Below are positions 55,867 to 64,000 of a stretch of 64,000 nucleotides of DNA, one piece after another. The DNA is from Marinobacter pelagius (lineage in GTDB: Bacteria; Pseudomonadota; Gammaproteobacteria; Pseudomonadales; Oleiphilaceae), in NCBI RefSeq assembly GCF_003315345.1, contig NZ_QNRO01000006.1, positions 62,001 through 126,000 on the forward strand, in the 5' to 3' direction. Below the pieces are notes generated by a model, which made no database searches, had not been told where the DNA came from, and saw only the letters and a program-made list of their open reading frames with translations. The number at the start of each line of letters is the position of its first letter. Position 1 is the stretch's first letter. A program made the translations under genes and the position numbers.

Positions 55867-56163
55867 CTTACCACGTCCCAGCCAATAGCCAGGCTTGCGA
55901 GAGTGGTGGGCAACGGCAATTACGACAGTTTCTTCCGGCAACTCAATCGCAACTATGTCGTACGGGAATCGGTCAAGGATTAGACGTTTTGCACCGGTAT
56001 CGCCAGCTTCTTCGGGGAGAGGTGATAAGGGGATAAAGTTTTCTTCAATCACATCAATGGCAGCGAAAAACTCAGCTCCAAGTCCAGCCTGCTCATATTC
56101 GTACTATGCTGCTGCCTCTATTGCTTCCTGCGAGGCTTCTTCCAGTATCCTTACCGTTCGCAC
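55861..56163 (-). pseudogene. RelE/ParE-type toxin with in-frame amber codon (cassette 21)
   Basis: From a GTG 2 nt after the antitoxin stop: VRTVRILEEASQEAIEAAA, then TAG at codon 20 (56106-56104), then YEYEQAGLGAEFFAAIDVI and an intact remainder to GYWLGRGKP. The family has Trp at this place (A-A-x-W-Y-E), so a TGG to TAG change is likely. The final HHSRKPGYW motif is that of ParE/RelE toxins paired with PF09720-type antitoxins. Inactive unless suppressed. Confidence 0.85.
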
Positions 56164-56165
56164 TG

Positions 56166-56402
56166 TTACTGGCCTAACCTCGCTCGCATCTTTGATCGGA
56201 ATTCTTCACGGCTCAGCAGCGTGGCTTTTCCGCTCTTGACCTTGGAAACACGACGAACAATTTCATCATTCCAAGCCTGCTCGACAGAGTCGTCGCGAGG
56301 GCCGTCCAGGCTCATTATGATCTCGCGAGCCAGCGCTGCACGTTCCGATTCGGAGAGAGTCGAAATCTGGGAACGTAGGTGGTCTAATGTTTCGGTAGTC
56401 AT
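56166..56402 (-). CDS. Addiction-module antitoxin (PF09720-type), cassette 21
   Basis: 78 residues: HLRSQISTLSESERAALARE, IIMSLDG, then VEQAWNDEIVRRVSKVKSGK and SREEFRSKMRARL. This layout (L-x-x-x-E-R-x-x-L-A-x-x-I-x-x-S-L, then W-x-x-E-I-x-R-R) is the 'putative addiction module component' family. Intact while its toxin is broken. Oriented against the array. Confidence 0.88.
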   Translation of the reverse strand: MTTETLDHLRSQISTLSESERAALAREIIMSLDGPRDDSVEQAWNDEIVRRVSKVKSGKATLLSREEFRSKMRARLGQ

Positions 56403-56449
56403 GGTGCCTCCGAGAATGGCGATACGATTATGCTATCCCTATTCAAAGG

Positions 56450-56533
56450 CCCTAACAAGGCCAGTCACGGCGACGCCCACTACATTTCGCCTTCGGCTCC
56501 ATTTCACGGGCACGCATGCTGCAGGCGTTATGC
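56450..56533 (+). repeat. attC 21 (last recognisable)
   Basis: CCCTAAC to GTTATGC, 84 bp; attC 7 family. No attC follows the ParDE module downstream. Confidence 0.92.
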
Positions 56534-56534
56534 C

Positions 56535-56831
56535 TTAAAGCAGATGCCCTTCTGGCAACATTCGTTTGTGCAGAATACGGATAACTTCAACAACACCGTC
56601 GTTGGCTACTCGATAAAAGATGATGTGGCTTCCTTGGGGGTACTGTCGGTACCCCGGGCTGATCTCCTCGCAGGATTGCCCCAGGTTCGGATTTTCACCC
56701 AGTAGGTGGAAGCACTGGTCGAACTGAAAAATGTAGTGGTTTCGCTGATCCCGGTCCCATTCACGCTCCGTGTAAACTGCAATCGATTTGAGGTCAGCTT
56801 TGGCCTTCCTGGAAAGCTTGAAATTCAGCAT
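56535..56831 (-). CDS. parE: ParE-type toxin
   Basis: 98 residues, RelE/ParE fold: FKLSRKAKADLKSIAVYTER, WDRDQRNHYIFQFDQCFHLL, NPNLGQSCEEISPGYRQYPQ, GSHIIFYRV and VIRILHKRM all match ParE of the gyrase-poisoning kind. Starts inside the parD stop (TGATG). Sits at the distal end of the cassette array. Confidence 0.92.
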   Translation of the reverse strand: MLNFKLSRKAKADLKSIAVYTEREWDRDQRNHYIFQFDQCFHLLGENPNLGQSCEEISPGYRQYPQGSHIIFYRVANDGVVEVIRILHKRMLPEGHLL

Positions 56832-57070
56832 CAGCGCTCTTCGTTGTCCAGTTCGCGAATGAACGAGTCATAGGAGTAGTCTTCAAAACCACTGTCCTCG
56901 CCTTCCTTAAGCAGTTTGCGGAGAGCAGTCAGGCGGGTTTCGGACTCTTCAAGCAGGCGCAATCCTGCACGAACAACTTCGCTGGTTGAGCTGTATCGGC
57001 CATTTTTGAGTTGTTCCGCAATGAACGCATCAAAATGTTGGCCTAGAGTGATGCTGGTGTTCTTTTGCAT
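56831..57070 (-). CDS. parD: ParD-type antitoxin
   Basis: 79 residues with the ParD RHH start NTSITLGQHFDAFIAEQLKNG and SSTSEVVRAGLRLLEE, then an acidic toxin-binding tail (FIRELDNEER). Represses its operon through operators upstream. Antitoxin first, toxin second. Confidence 0.93.
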   Translation of the reverse strand: MQKNTSITLGQHFDAFIAEQLKNGRYSSTSEVVRAGLRLLEESETRLTALRKLLKEGEDSGFEDYSYDSFIRELDNEER

Positions 57071-57074
57071 GATG

Positions 57075-57121
57075 CCACCTCGCTAGTACCAATAATTGGT
57101 ATATTTTGGTCCAGGTGGCAT
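57075..57121 (-). promoter_or_regulatory. ParD operator candidates
   Basis: The palindrome TACCAATAATTGGTA (57088-57102) sits within a wider inverted pair TGCCACCT/AGGTGGCA (57075-57082, 57114-57121), just before the parD start. Confidence 0.6.
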
Positions 57122-57200
57122 GACAATGCAATCCACGCGACAAGCGCCTGATTGGTGGCCTAATGATCGTAGCGTCTGTCGTTGGTAGGGCCAATGCCCA

Positions 57201-57383
57201 ATGAAACCTACAGCCAAAGAACGCAAATTCTGGTGCGTGGTCGTGGTTACGCTCGGATTGCTTCTGTTCTTTTCTGTTATTGCTAATTCCGTGCTTGCTA
57301 CAATCGTTCCCGCGGGAATCACGTTGCTGCTTTTTGCCAGTCTCGTTGCCATAGGGATCGGAAATGCGTTCGTGAACGTTTGA
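57201..57383 (+). CDS. Small two-helix membrane protein, uncertain
   Basis: 60 residues, MKPTAKERKFWCVVVV then two hydrophobic stretches (LGLLLFFSVIANSVLATIV and GITLLLFASLVAIGIGNAF). No clear Shine-Dalgarno (CAATGCCCA). It lies just beyond the integron, between ParD and sseA. It may be a real small membrane protein or a chance frame. Confidence 0.35.
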   Translation: MKPTAKERKFWCVVVVTLGLLLFFSVIANSVLATIVPAGITLLLFASLVAIGIGNAFVNV

Positions 57384-57502
57384 TCAGCGGCAACCCTTGA
57401 GGGGATATTGCGAACGAACGTGGCCATACCCAATGGTCGTTGCGCTGCTCCAAATTTGCCAATGAGTGTGGCATTTATTTCTGTTTCAGACCGGAGAACA
57501 CC

Positions 57503-58351
57503 ATGCCTTCCCCCCTCGTGACTACCGACTGGCTGCAAGACAACCTGAATAACGAACGTTTGCTATTGGTCGACGCGAGTATGGTCAATGTCGTTGGCAA
57601 GGCGCCGATCGTTTATGACCGCCCTGTGTTTATCCCGGGTAGCTACAAGATCGATCTGGAAGGAACGCTCTGCGATACCGGATCTTCCCAAATTCATGCC
57701 TTCCCGACGGAAGTGCAGTTTACGGAGGAGGCCCGCCGGCTGGGCATTACGCCCGAAAGTCTGGTGGTGCTGTATGACAACCAGGGCATCTACTCGGCAC
57801 CCCGGGCCTGGTGGATTCTACGGGCTATGGGTCTCAAACAAGTGTGTGTTCTGGATGGTGGCCTGCCGCAGTGGTTGGCCGAAGGCCGGGACACCGTTTC
57901 TGCTCCGGTTTCAGAGGCGGCCACGCCTGGCAGCGTGGTGGGCAAGCTAGACCAGGGCCTGGTTCGGGATTCCGCCTACGTTTTCCAGCATCTGGAGGAC
58001 GAGCGCGTACTGGTCATCGATGCGCGATCACAGGCGCGTTTTCTGGCACAAGCGCCAGAACCCCGGCCTGGTGTGCGCGGTGGCCACATCCCCAATTCCC
58101 TCAATCTGCCGTTTACCGAGGTATTGAATGGCTATCGCTTCAAGCCGGCGACCCGGCTGGCGGATATATTTTCCAACCTCGTTCCCTCCCGCCAATCCGA
58201 TAAAGAGCACCGACTGGTGTTTTCCTGTGGTTCCGGTATCACCGCCTGCATCGTTCTGCTGGCGGCTGAGCTGGCGGGGTATAACCGGCTATCCCTGTAT
58301 GACGGCTCCTGGGCCGATTGGGGCAGCAATGAGTCGCTGCCGGTGGCGTAG
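57503..58351 (+). CDS. sseA: 3-mercaptopyruvate sulfurtransferase / rhodanese-like
   Basis: 282 residues with two rhodanese domains. The catalytic loop CGSGITACIV in the second domain has the C-G-S-G-x-T-A form of mercaptopyruvate sulfurtransferases rather than thiosulfate rhodaneses. The first domain carries the CRGA-less GIYSAPRAWWILRAMG segment. I chose the ATG with GGAG 7 nt upstream; the frame is open 21 codons further but without a signal. Confidence 0.92.
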   Translation: MPSPLVTTDWLQDNLNNERLLLVDASMVNVVGKAPIVYDRPVFIPGSYKIDLEGTLCDTGSSQIHAFPTEVQFTEEARRLGITPESLVVLYDNQGIYSAPRAWWILRAMGLKQVCVLDGGLPQWLAEGRDTVSAPVSEAATPGSVVGKLDQGLVRDSAYVFQHLEDERVLVIDARSQARFLAQAPEPRPGVRGGHIPNSLNLPFTEVLNGYRFKPATRLADIFSNLVPSRQSDKEHRLVFSCGSGITACIVLLAAELAGYNRLSLYDGSWADWGSNESLPVA

Positions 58352-58394
58352 CACACTGAGTAAATGATCCGATATCGCACCAGGTTAACCGAGA

Positions 58395-59306
58395 ATGAAG
58401 AAATTCCTGGAAAACAATCCGTTGATATTGATGGAAGCGGCCATCGTAGAGCAGTTGCGGCGTTCTGGGACGGTGCGCCTTCACGGGACGCTCGTGAATG
58501 CGCCGTTGATTTATAACCCTGCTGCCCGGGAGATCATGAGCGCCATCTACCTGGAGTATATGAGGCTGGCGCAGAGTGCACACTTGCCAATTCTTGTTTG
58601 CACACCTACCTGGCGAGCGAATCAGGCCAGGGTGTATGAGTCCGGTGTCAACCATGCCGTCAATCTGGACGCGGTTTCCTATATGCGGGAACTTCGCGAC
58701 TCAGAAGGCTATGGCGACGCGCTTGTGAAAATTGGTGGAATGATCGGATGCAAGAACGATTGCTATCAGCCAGATGAAGGGCTATCCGCTTCAAAGGCCG
58801 AGCAGTTTCATGCATGGCAAATCCAGCAACTCACCGGCGGAGGCGTCGATTTCCTGATTGCGGAAACGCTGCCGAATATTCAGGAGGCGTTGGGTATAGC
58901 AAGGGCCATGGAGGTGACAGGCGTTCCGTACATTATCAGTTTCGTCATCTCCAGGGACGGCCGCGTTCTGGATGGTTCCAGTTTGAAGGCTGCCATTGAT
59001 CTCATTGATTCCGGTACGAGCCGGCCACCTCTTGGCTACATGGTTAATTGTGCTCATCCGTCTTTCCTGTGCCCGGAACAGCAACCGGGGGATATTTTCA
59101 ATCGATTGATCGGCTATCAGGCCAATGCTTCATCACTGGATCACTGCGAGCTGGAAAAGGCGGGGCAATTACAGGCCGACGATGTGGTTGAGTGGGGGCA
59201 GCTGATGCTTACGCTCAACAAATCCTATGGGGTGAAGATACTTGGGGGATGTTGTGGAACCAGTGTTGAACATCTGCAATACCTGATAAAGCACATGCCA
59301 GGCTGA
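58395..59306 (+). CDS. Homocysteine S-methyltransferase family protein
   Basis: 303 residues, TIM barrel with a zinc site: Cys in MVNCAHPSFL and the C-terminal Cys-Cys pair in LGGCCGTSVEHL. An internal ETLPNIQEALGIARA strand matches the family. Likely methyl donors are S-methylmethionine or S-adenosylmethionine with homocysteine as acceptor; the exact donor is not visible. It follows sseA by 43 bp, both in sulfur metabolism, so a shared unit is plausible. Confidence 0.85.
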   Translation: MKKFLENNPLILMEAAIVEQLRRSGTVRLHGTLVNAPLIYNPAAREIMSAIYLEYMRLAQSAHLPILVCTPTWRANQARVYESGVNHAVNLDAVSYMRELRDSEGYGDALVKIGGMIGCKNDCYQPDEGLSASKAEQFHAWQIQQLTGGGVDFLIAETLPNIQEALGIARAMEVTGVPYIISFVISRDGRVLDGSSLKAAIDLIDSGTSRPPLGYMVNCAHPSFLCPEQQPGDIFNRLIGYQANASSLDHCELEKAGQLQADDVVEWGQLMLTLNKSYGVKILGGCCGTSVEHLQYLIKHMPG

Positions 59307-59409
59307 TATGCCCGGCCATGCCGCCCGTGAGGATTCCGGTTCCCAGCCGGCGGCGACATGCAGATCCACTATCTATACTCAACTGGAAACAACGGGTAAA
59401 GGAGGCTGC

Positions 59410-60525
59410 ATGACGACTGTTTTCAATCTCGCCGATGATCTCGGGCCGGCAAAAGTCATTCATGTCCATGTTCCGAAAGTGGGGCTGAAGGGTATTCTGG
59501 TCGTGGATAATGTGGCTGCCGGGCCCTCTATCGGGGGTGTGCGGATGGCACCGGATGTGTCGCTGACTGAGTGCGCGCGCCTGGCACGGGCAATGACCCT
59601 GAAGAACGCCATGGCCGGCTTGCCCCATGGGGGTGGCAAATCCGTGATTTTTGCCGATCCGAAAATGCCGGCATCCGAGAAGGAGCAGCTGATCCGGGCC
59701 TTTGCCACGGCTATTGGGTCGGAAACCCAGTACATTGCCGGGCCGGATATGGGCACGAATGAGCAGTGCATGGCCTGGGTCCACGATGAGATTGGCCGTT
59801 CCGTAGGATTGCCCCGGGAGCTGGGCGGGATTCCGCTGGACCAGCTGGGTGCTACTGGCTGGGGTCTGGCGCATGCGGTGAAGGCGGCGCTGCCGTTCTG
59901 TGACCTGGACCTGAAGGGTGCCCGGGTTGCCGTCCAGGGCTTTGGCTCGGTGGGGTATCACGCTGCCCGGTTCCTGACCGCTGAGGGCGCGGTGATTGTC
60001 GCGGCATCGGATTCGCGAGGCACCATTTACCGGCCGCAAGGTCTGGATCCGGATGCGCTTTTCCGGCTGAAAGCGGAAGGTAAATCCGTGGGGGAGTGCC
60101 GCGATGGCCAGGCCAGTGGCCCGGAGGAAATCATTGATATCGAGTGCGATATCTGGATTCCCGCGGCGCGGCCGGATGTGGTGACCGAACAGAATGCAGA
60201 TCGCCTGCGAGCCCGCCTGGTTGCCGAGGGCGCCAATATCCCGCTGACCAGTGGTGCCGAGGAGCTTCTCCATCAACGTGGTGTGCTTGTGTTGCCTGAT
60301 TTTGTCGCCAATGCCGGTGGCGTGATCTGTGCCGCCATGGAATACCACGGTGCCACCCAGACCGCTGCCTTCGACGCTATCGCCGAAAAGCTGACCCATA
60401 ACACCACGCAGGTGTTGCAGGCAGCCACGGAAGACCGGGTGTTGCCCCGTACCGCCGCGGTGAAAATCGCAAAAGAGCGGGTTCGCAAGGCCATGGCCAC
60501 ACGCCGCTGGGGTGGTATGGTCTAG
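59410..60525 (+). CDS. Glu/Leu/Phe/Val dehydrogenase family enzyme
   Basis: 371 residues. GGVRMAPDVSLTECARLARA, TLKNAMAGLPHGGGKSVI (catalytic Lys before GLPHGGGK) and VQGFGSVGYHAARFL (Rossmann GxGxxG) give the family. The length and HGGGKS suggest the leucine- or glutamate-type branch; which amino acid is used I cannot tell. The ATG has AAAGGAGG 6 nt upstream; the frame is open 34 codons earlier but lacks a start signal. Confidence 0.9.
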   Translation: MTTVFNLADDLGPAKVIHVHVPKVGLKGILVVDNVAAGPSIGGVRMAPDVSLTECARLARAMTLKNAMAGLPHGGGKSVIFADPKMPASEKEQLIRAFATAIGSETQYIAGPDMGTNEQCMAWVHDEIGRSVGLPRELGGIPLDQLGATGWGLAHAVKAALPFCDLDLKGARVAVQGFGSVGYHAARFLTAEGAVIVAASDSRGTIYRPQGLDPDALFRLKAEGKSVGECRDGQASGPEEIIDIECDIWIPAARPDVVTEQNADRLRARLVAEGANIPLTSGAEELLHQRGVLVLPDFVANAGGVICAAMEYHGATQTAAFDAIAEKLTHNTTQVLQAATEDRVLPRTAAVKIAKERVRKAMATRRWGGMV

Positions 60526-60616
60526 ATAGACTTCCTGTCGTAAACCTTCACCGTCAAAGTGATTTTCCGGTAAAGTCGGGAAAATCTACTCACGCACCAA
60601 ACGGAGATGTCCCCAG

Positions 60617-61492
60617 ATGAGCGACCCAACGTACACGCCTCCCAAAGTATGGAAATGGGATCCGGGTAACGGTGGCCGGTTTGCCAATATCAACCGCCCG
60701 ATCGCCGGCCCCACCCATGACAAGGAGTTGCCGGTCGGCAAGCATCCGATCCAGCTGTATTCCCTGGCCACACCGAACGGCGTGAAAGCCACGGTGATGC
60801 TCGAGGAACTGTTGGAAAAGGGTCACAAGGGAGCCGAGTATGATGCCTGGTTGATTCAGATCACCGAAGGCGATCAGTTCGGAAGCGGATTCGTGAAAGT
60901 GAACCCCAACTCCAAGATTCCGGCCATGATGGACCACAGTGTCGATCCCGCCATCCGGGTCTTCGAGTCCGGTTCCATCCTGTTATATCTGGCGGAGAAG
61001 TTCGGTGAATTCCTGCCGAAGGATCTCGCCAAGCGGACCGAGACCCTGAACTGGCTGTTCTGGCAGATGGGCAGCGCACCTTTCCTCGGTGGGGGCTTTG
61101 GTCACTTCTACGCCTACGCGCCGGAGAAGTATGAATACCCGATCAACCGCTACACTATGGAAGTAAAGCGGCAGCTGGATGTGCTGGATCGCCAGCTGGC
61201 GGACAACCAGTACATCGCCGGTGACGAATACACCATCGCCGATATGGCCATCTGGCCCTGGTATGGCGCGCTGGTGAAGAACATGGTGTACGAAGCCGCG
61301 GAGTTCCTGGAGGCTCACACCTACAAGAACGTGGTGCGTTGGACCGATGAGATCGCTCAGCGCCCGGCGGTGAAGCGTGGCCGGATGGTCAACAAGACCT
61401 GGGGGGATCTGTCCTCCCAGTTGCATGAACGCCATGATGCCAGTGACTTTGAGCTCAGGACCCAGGACAAGCTGGAAGGCAAGGAAGGGTAA
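60617..61492 (+). CDS. yghU: YghU-type glutathione S-transferase / disulfide reductase
   Basis: 291 residues. The N-terminal extension (YTPPKVWKWDPGNGGRFANIN) is characteristic of YghU, with its thioredoxin-fold domain (IQLYSLATPNGVKATVMLEEL) and the C-terminal helical domain (YTIADMAIWPWYGALV). YghU uses two glutathione molecules and reduces disulfides in E. coli. Strong terminator follows. Confidence 0.92.
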   Translation: MSDPTYTPPKVWKWDPGNGGRFANINRPIAGPTHDKELPVGKHPIQLYSLATPNGVKATVMLEELLEKGHKGAEYDAWLIQITEGDQFGSGFVKVNPNSKIPAMMDHSVDPAIRVFESGSILLYLAEKFGEFLPKDLAKRTETLNWLFWQMGSAPFLGGGFGHFYAYAPEKYEYPINRYTMEVKRQLDVLDRQLADNQYIAGDEYTIADMAIWPWYGALVKNMVYEAAEFLEAHTYKNVVRWTDEIAQRPAVKRGRMVNKTWGDLSSQLHERHDASDFELRTQDKLEGKEG

Positions 61493-61520
61493 TCGTCCCG
61501 CTTCGAGTGAGGCCAGAAAC

Positions 61521-61550
61521 AACAAGGGCAGCCATTTGGCTGCCCTTGTT
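61521..61550. terminator. Terminator between yghU and the DUF2202 gene
   Basis: AACAAGGGCAGCCA and TGGCTGCCCTTGTT form a 14-bp perfect stem with a 2-nt loop; bidirectional for the convergent genes. Confidence 0.9.
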
Positions 61551-61564
61551 CGTTACAGAGGGTT

Positions 61565-62266
61565 TTACTCCTCGACGGCGCTATTATCCTCGAGGATCAG
61601 TTCCACTTCCTCGGGATCGAGAAGCTGTGCCTCGTAGGTCAGACCCTGGGCCTCGATCACCTTGACGAAAGCCCGCAGATGGCTCTTGGAACCGTCGAGC
61701 AGGTTGGAGTAGGCCAGGATGATCGGGCGCTCATCGGTCTGGTTGATGGCTGCCAGGATGTCCCGCATGTCCTTTTCTTCAATCAGTGCGCCGACATAAA
61801 GGGCGTTGATAAAGGAGGTCTTACCCTTGGCAACGAGCTCGTTATAAAGCGCCTGAAGCTCTTCATTGGTGAACACGCCAATGGTGTCGTTTACCACCGG
61901 GTCTTCCACGCCAAACTTGTCCAGCAGGTAGTCAACGGTGCTGGTGTGGGTTTCCTCAGACAGGGCAATCTTCGCGAAGACCTGGGTTTGCTTTCCCCAG
62001 GACTGGTCGAGGGTGAGGTAAACATCCCGGGCCAGTTTCTCCTCTTCCCGCATGTACTTGAGATCGTCAGTTTCGATCTCGGTCAGGTCGCTGTCATCCA
62101 CAACGACGGTATCGGTTGAAGATGTTGCTTCTGTTGAAGAAGTTTCTGTTGCTTCGGCCAGCATCATGCTCTGCTTGCCGTAGCCAGGCCCTCCGGCAGC
62201 CAGGGCAACACTGCTCGCAAACATGGAGCCGATAAGGGTAGCGGTGATAAAGGGTTTCGTGTTCAT
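61565..62266 (-). CDS. DUF2202 exported ferritin-like protein
   Basis: 233 residues. A signal peptide ends near VALAA (residues about 1-24); a Thr/Ser/Glu-rich linker follows. The DUF2202 core has paired helix motifs EEEKLARDVYLTLDQSWG and IALSEETHTSTVDYLLDKFG, with Glu and His residues that could bind a di-metal site, and a second pair (ELVAKGKTSFINALYVGALI; LRAFVKVIEAQG). Family often called ferritin-like and of unknown function. Confidence 0.85.
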   Translation of the reverse strand: MNTKPFITATLIGSMFASSVALAAGGPGYGKQSMMLAEATETSSTEATSSTDTVVVDDSDLTEIETDDLKYMREEEKLARDVYLTLDQSWGKQTQVFAKIALSEETHTSTVDYLLDKFGVEDPVVNDTIGVFTNEELQALYNELVAKGKTSFINALYVGALIEEKDMRDILAAINQTDERPIILAYSNLLDGSKSHLRAFVKVIEAQGLTYEAQLLDPEEVELILEDNSAVEE

Positions 62267-62577
62267 AGGTAACCTCTCTTGAACAGGTAATAGGAAAACC
62301 CGAATTCACTACTTAAGACGCCTGGCGATTGAAAAAGTTCGCCCAATTTCTTAAATTTATTGCAATAAAATGTAGGTAAAAGTATCTATCGCCGCCGAAA
62401 AATGCGTCAAATTGTCGCACCTTGATATTTTCAGCCTTAGCCAGTCCCTTTCCGTTTTTATTCCTATTCTGATTTCCACTCACTGACCAACCCTTGGTCG
62501 TGGTCTATCCTTTGAGTCACTCGTGATCACGAATTAATGAAGTGCGACTCGCCTGAAGGAGTAGTTGATGACAGTAC
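62267..62577. other. Intergenic region between divergent genes, no gene seen
   Basis: 311 bp, AT-rich in 62330-62390 (AAATTTATTGCAATAAAATG). Must hold the two promoters for the DUF2202 and protease genes. I see no RNA gene or repeat; the only inverted pair noted is GTGATCAC at 62522. Confidence 0.5.
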
Positions 62578-64000
62578 CCGCACCGCTGAACATTGATCAG
62601 GTTTATCACCGCTGCCCGCCGGAAAAACTGGATTTCGAGACCACGGAAACCCTGGAGGATCTCGAACTGCCTTGCGGCCAGGAGCGGGTGCTGCGCGCGC
62701 TGGAGTTCGGCGCCAGCATGGAAGGCCGGGGATTCAACCTCTTCGTGCTGGGGCCCTCGGGAGCCGGAAAGCAGGAGTTGGTGGAGCGCTTTCTGGGCAG
62801 GCATGCGGGCGAAAAGGAAGTTCCGCCGGACTGGTGCCATGTCTACAACTTCAAGAACGCTGACCGCCCCAAGGCGCTGCATTTTCCTGCCGGCCAGGGC
62901 CGCGAGTTCCGTAAGGACATGAATGATTTTACCGACGAGCTGCGCACGGCCATCCCGGCGACGTTCGAGAGTGAGGAATACCAGTCCCGGATTCAGGAGC
63001 TCCAGGAGGAGATGGCCAAGCGCCAGCATCAGGGGCTGTTCGATATCCAGGAAGAGGCCAACCGCAACAACATTGCCATGATCACCACGCCGGCGGGATT
63101 TACCTTTGCCCCCATGCGGGATGGGGAGGTGATCGATCCCGAGGACTACAAGAAATTCTCTGATGAGGAAAAGCAGCTGGTCGAATCCAAGGTGGAGGAG
63201 CTTCAGAAAAAACTCCAGCAGACCATCCAGCAGATTCCCCGGCTGCGCAAGGAGGTTCGCGAGCGGGTACACGCCCTGAATGAAGAGATGGTTCAGATTA
63301 CCCTTGGTGGCCCCATGGGCGAATTGCGCGAGAAGTGGTCACACTTGCCCGAAGTGGTGGCGCATCTGGACGCCGTGAGGGAGGACGTGGTCGAGCATGC
63401 CGAAGCCTTCCAGGATGGCGAAAGCGGTCCACCGGCCGGCCTGTTGGTGCGATACAAAGTGAATCTGCTGGTGGACAACGCCGAGACGCAGGGCGCTCCG
63501 GTGATCTATGAAGACCTGCCCAATCACCAGCACCTGACCGGCCAGATCGAGCACCGGGCGCGCCAGGGCACGCTGTATACGGATTTCACCCTGATCAAGG
63601 GAGGCGCCATGCACCGGGCCAGCGGGGGTTACCTGATCCTCGACGCCCGCCGCATCCTGACCCAGCCCATGGCCTGGGAAAGCCTCAAGCGCATCCTGTT
63701 CTCCGGTGAAATCCGCATCGAATCCCTGGAGCGCCTATACGGCCTGGTGAGCACCACCAGCCTGCAGCCCGAGCCGATTCCGGTGTCGGTCAAGGTGGTG
63801 ATTCTTGGGGACCGGATGCTGTATTACCTCCTGTCCCATTACGATCCGGATTTCCTGGACCTGTTCAAGGTGGAAGCGGATTTTGAGGATGATCTTGATC
63901 GGGATGATGGCTGCTACGAGCTCTACGCCAGGATGATTGCCACCATGGCCCGGGGTGTCAAAGCGCGACCCTTGTCCCGGGATGGTGTGGCCCGTCTGAT
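62578..64000 (+). CDS. LonB-like ATP-dependent protease family protein (partial, runs off the window)
   Basis: 474 visible residues. The N-terminal PF13654-type region has a P-loop variant GPSGAGKQELVERF, then an insertion of coiled-coil helices (about 130-250, EELQKKLQQTIQQIPRLRKEV). The family segment HRASGGYLILDARRILTQPMAWESLK is present in parts (HRASGGYLILDARR; AWESLKRIL), with VSVKVVILGDRMLYYLL as sensor strand. The Lon-type Ser-Lys protease domain would be beyond the window. The ATG has AAGGAG 6 nt upstream. Confidence 0.88.

Noticed and set aside
40479..56533. Could the regularly spaced repeats be a CRISPR array?
   Set aside because: The repeats are 58-102 bp, imperfect palindromes with RYYYAAC/GTTRRRY ends and lie after genes of variable length; they are attC sites. 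No cas genes are present.
62578..64000. Broken P-loop in the LonB-like protease (GPSGAGKQ)
   Set aside because: Other members of this protease family, as I recall them, also depart from Ser/Thr after the Lys or Arg, so I do not treat it as inactivation.

Overview
The window looks like chromosomal DNA of a marine gammaproteobacterium, most probably Marinobacter or a close relative. I infer this from the gene orders (pepA-holC-valS, lptFG, alaS-lysC-csrA-tRNA-Ser-tRNA-Arg), the sodium bioenergetics genes and the moderately GC-rich core. No species call is possible from the sequence alone.

Region by region. 1-9.8 kb: housekeeping genes, namely a cobalamin adenosyltransferase, a ketopantoate-reductase-like enzyme, valS, holC, pepA, the LPS-export permeases lptF/lptG and an RDD membrane protein. 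9.9-15.3 kb: alaS, lysC, csrA, tRNA-Ser(GCU) and a tRNA-Arg(ACG) cluster. The tRNA cluster has two intact genes and two broken copies, and both broken copies are interrupted at the same T-loop position by related, hairpin-rich inserts of about 80 nt. 15.4-16.1 kb: two small proteins. 16.1-24.2 kb: a complete N-type ATPase operon (order D-C-Q-R-B-E-F-A-G) led by a PEP-synthase-like protein that lacks the ATP-grasp half. 24.4-32.8 kb: an exported protein with a C-terminal sorting tail, a Gly/Gln/Met-repeat secreted protein, a DUF2058 protein, the RNA helicase dbpA, and the sodium-pumping oxaloacetate decarboxylase oadGAB. 33-38.3 kb: the SOS mutagenesis operon imuA-imuB-dnaE2 behind a perfect LexA box.

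38.8-57.1 kb is a chromosomal integron. The integrase gene intI has its own LexA box and is followed by an attI region rich in GTTATACG motifs. I find 21 attC sites, which gives about 21 cassettes plus a terminal ParDE module without an attC. Cassette cargo includes DUF3024, DUF4345, DUF2834-like and ABM-fold proteins, two PD-(D/E)XK-like proteins (one membrane-anchored), two proteins with a HEPN-type RNxxxH motif (one split by an IS66 element with an 8-bp target duplication), and four toxin-antitoxin modules (BrnT/BrnA-like, YefM-YoeB, a RelE/ParE type with an amber codon in the toxin, and ParDE). Three cassettes lack a convincing ORF but share a covarying stem. One cassette carries two hammerhead self-cleaving ribozyme motifs that bracket about 225 nt holding a tiny ORF. 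That ribozyme cassette is the most unusual thing in the window.

57.2-64 kb returns to metabolic genes: sulfurtransferase, homocysteine S-methyltransferase family, Leu/Glu-type dehydrogenase, YghU-type glutathione transferase, a DUF2202 ferritin-like protein and the start of a LonB-like protease.

Separately, a dispersed element with a 108-nt core, nearly identical between copies, occurs between holC and valS and between oadB and dnaE2. Its flanking arms differ in sequence but remain complementary, which suggests a structured RNA or mobile repeat. Two sodium-linked systems (N-ATPase and OadGAB) and two adjacent LexA-controlled evolvability systems (the mutasome and the integron integrase) are the main functional themes.
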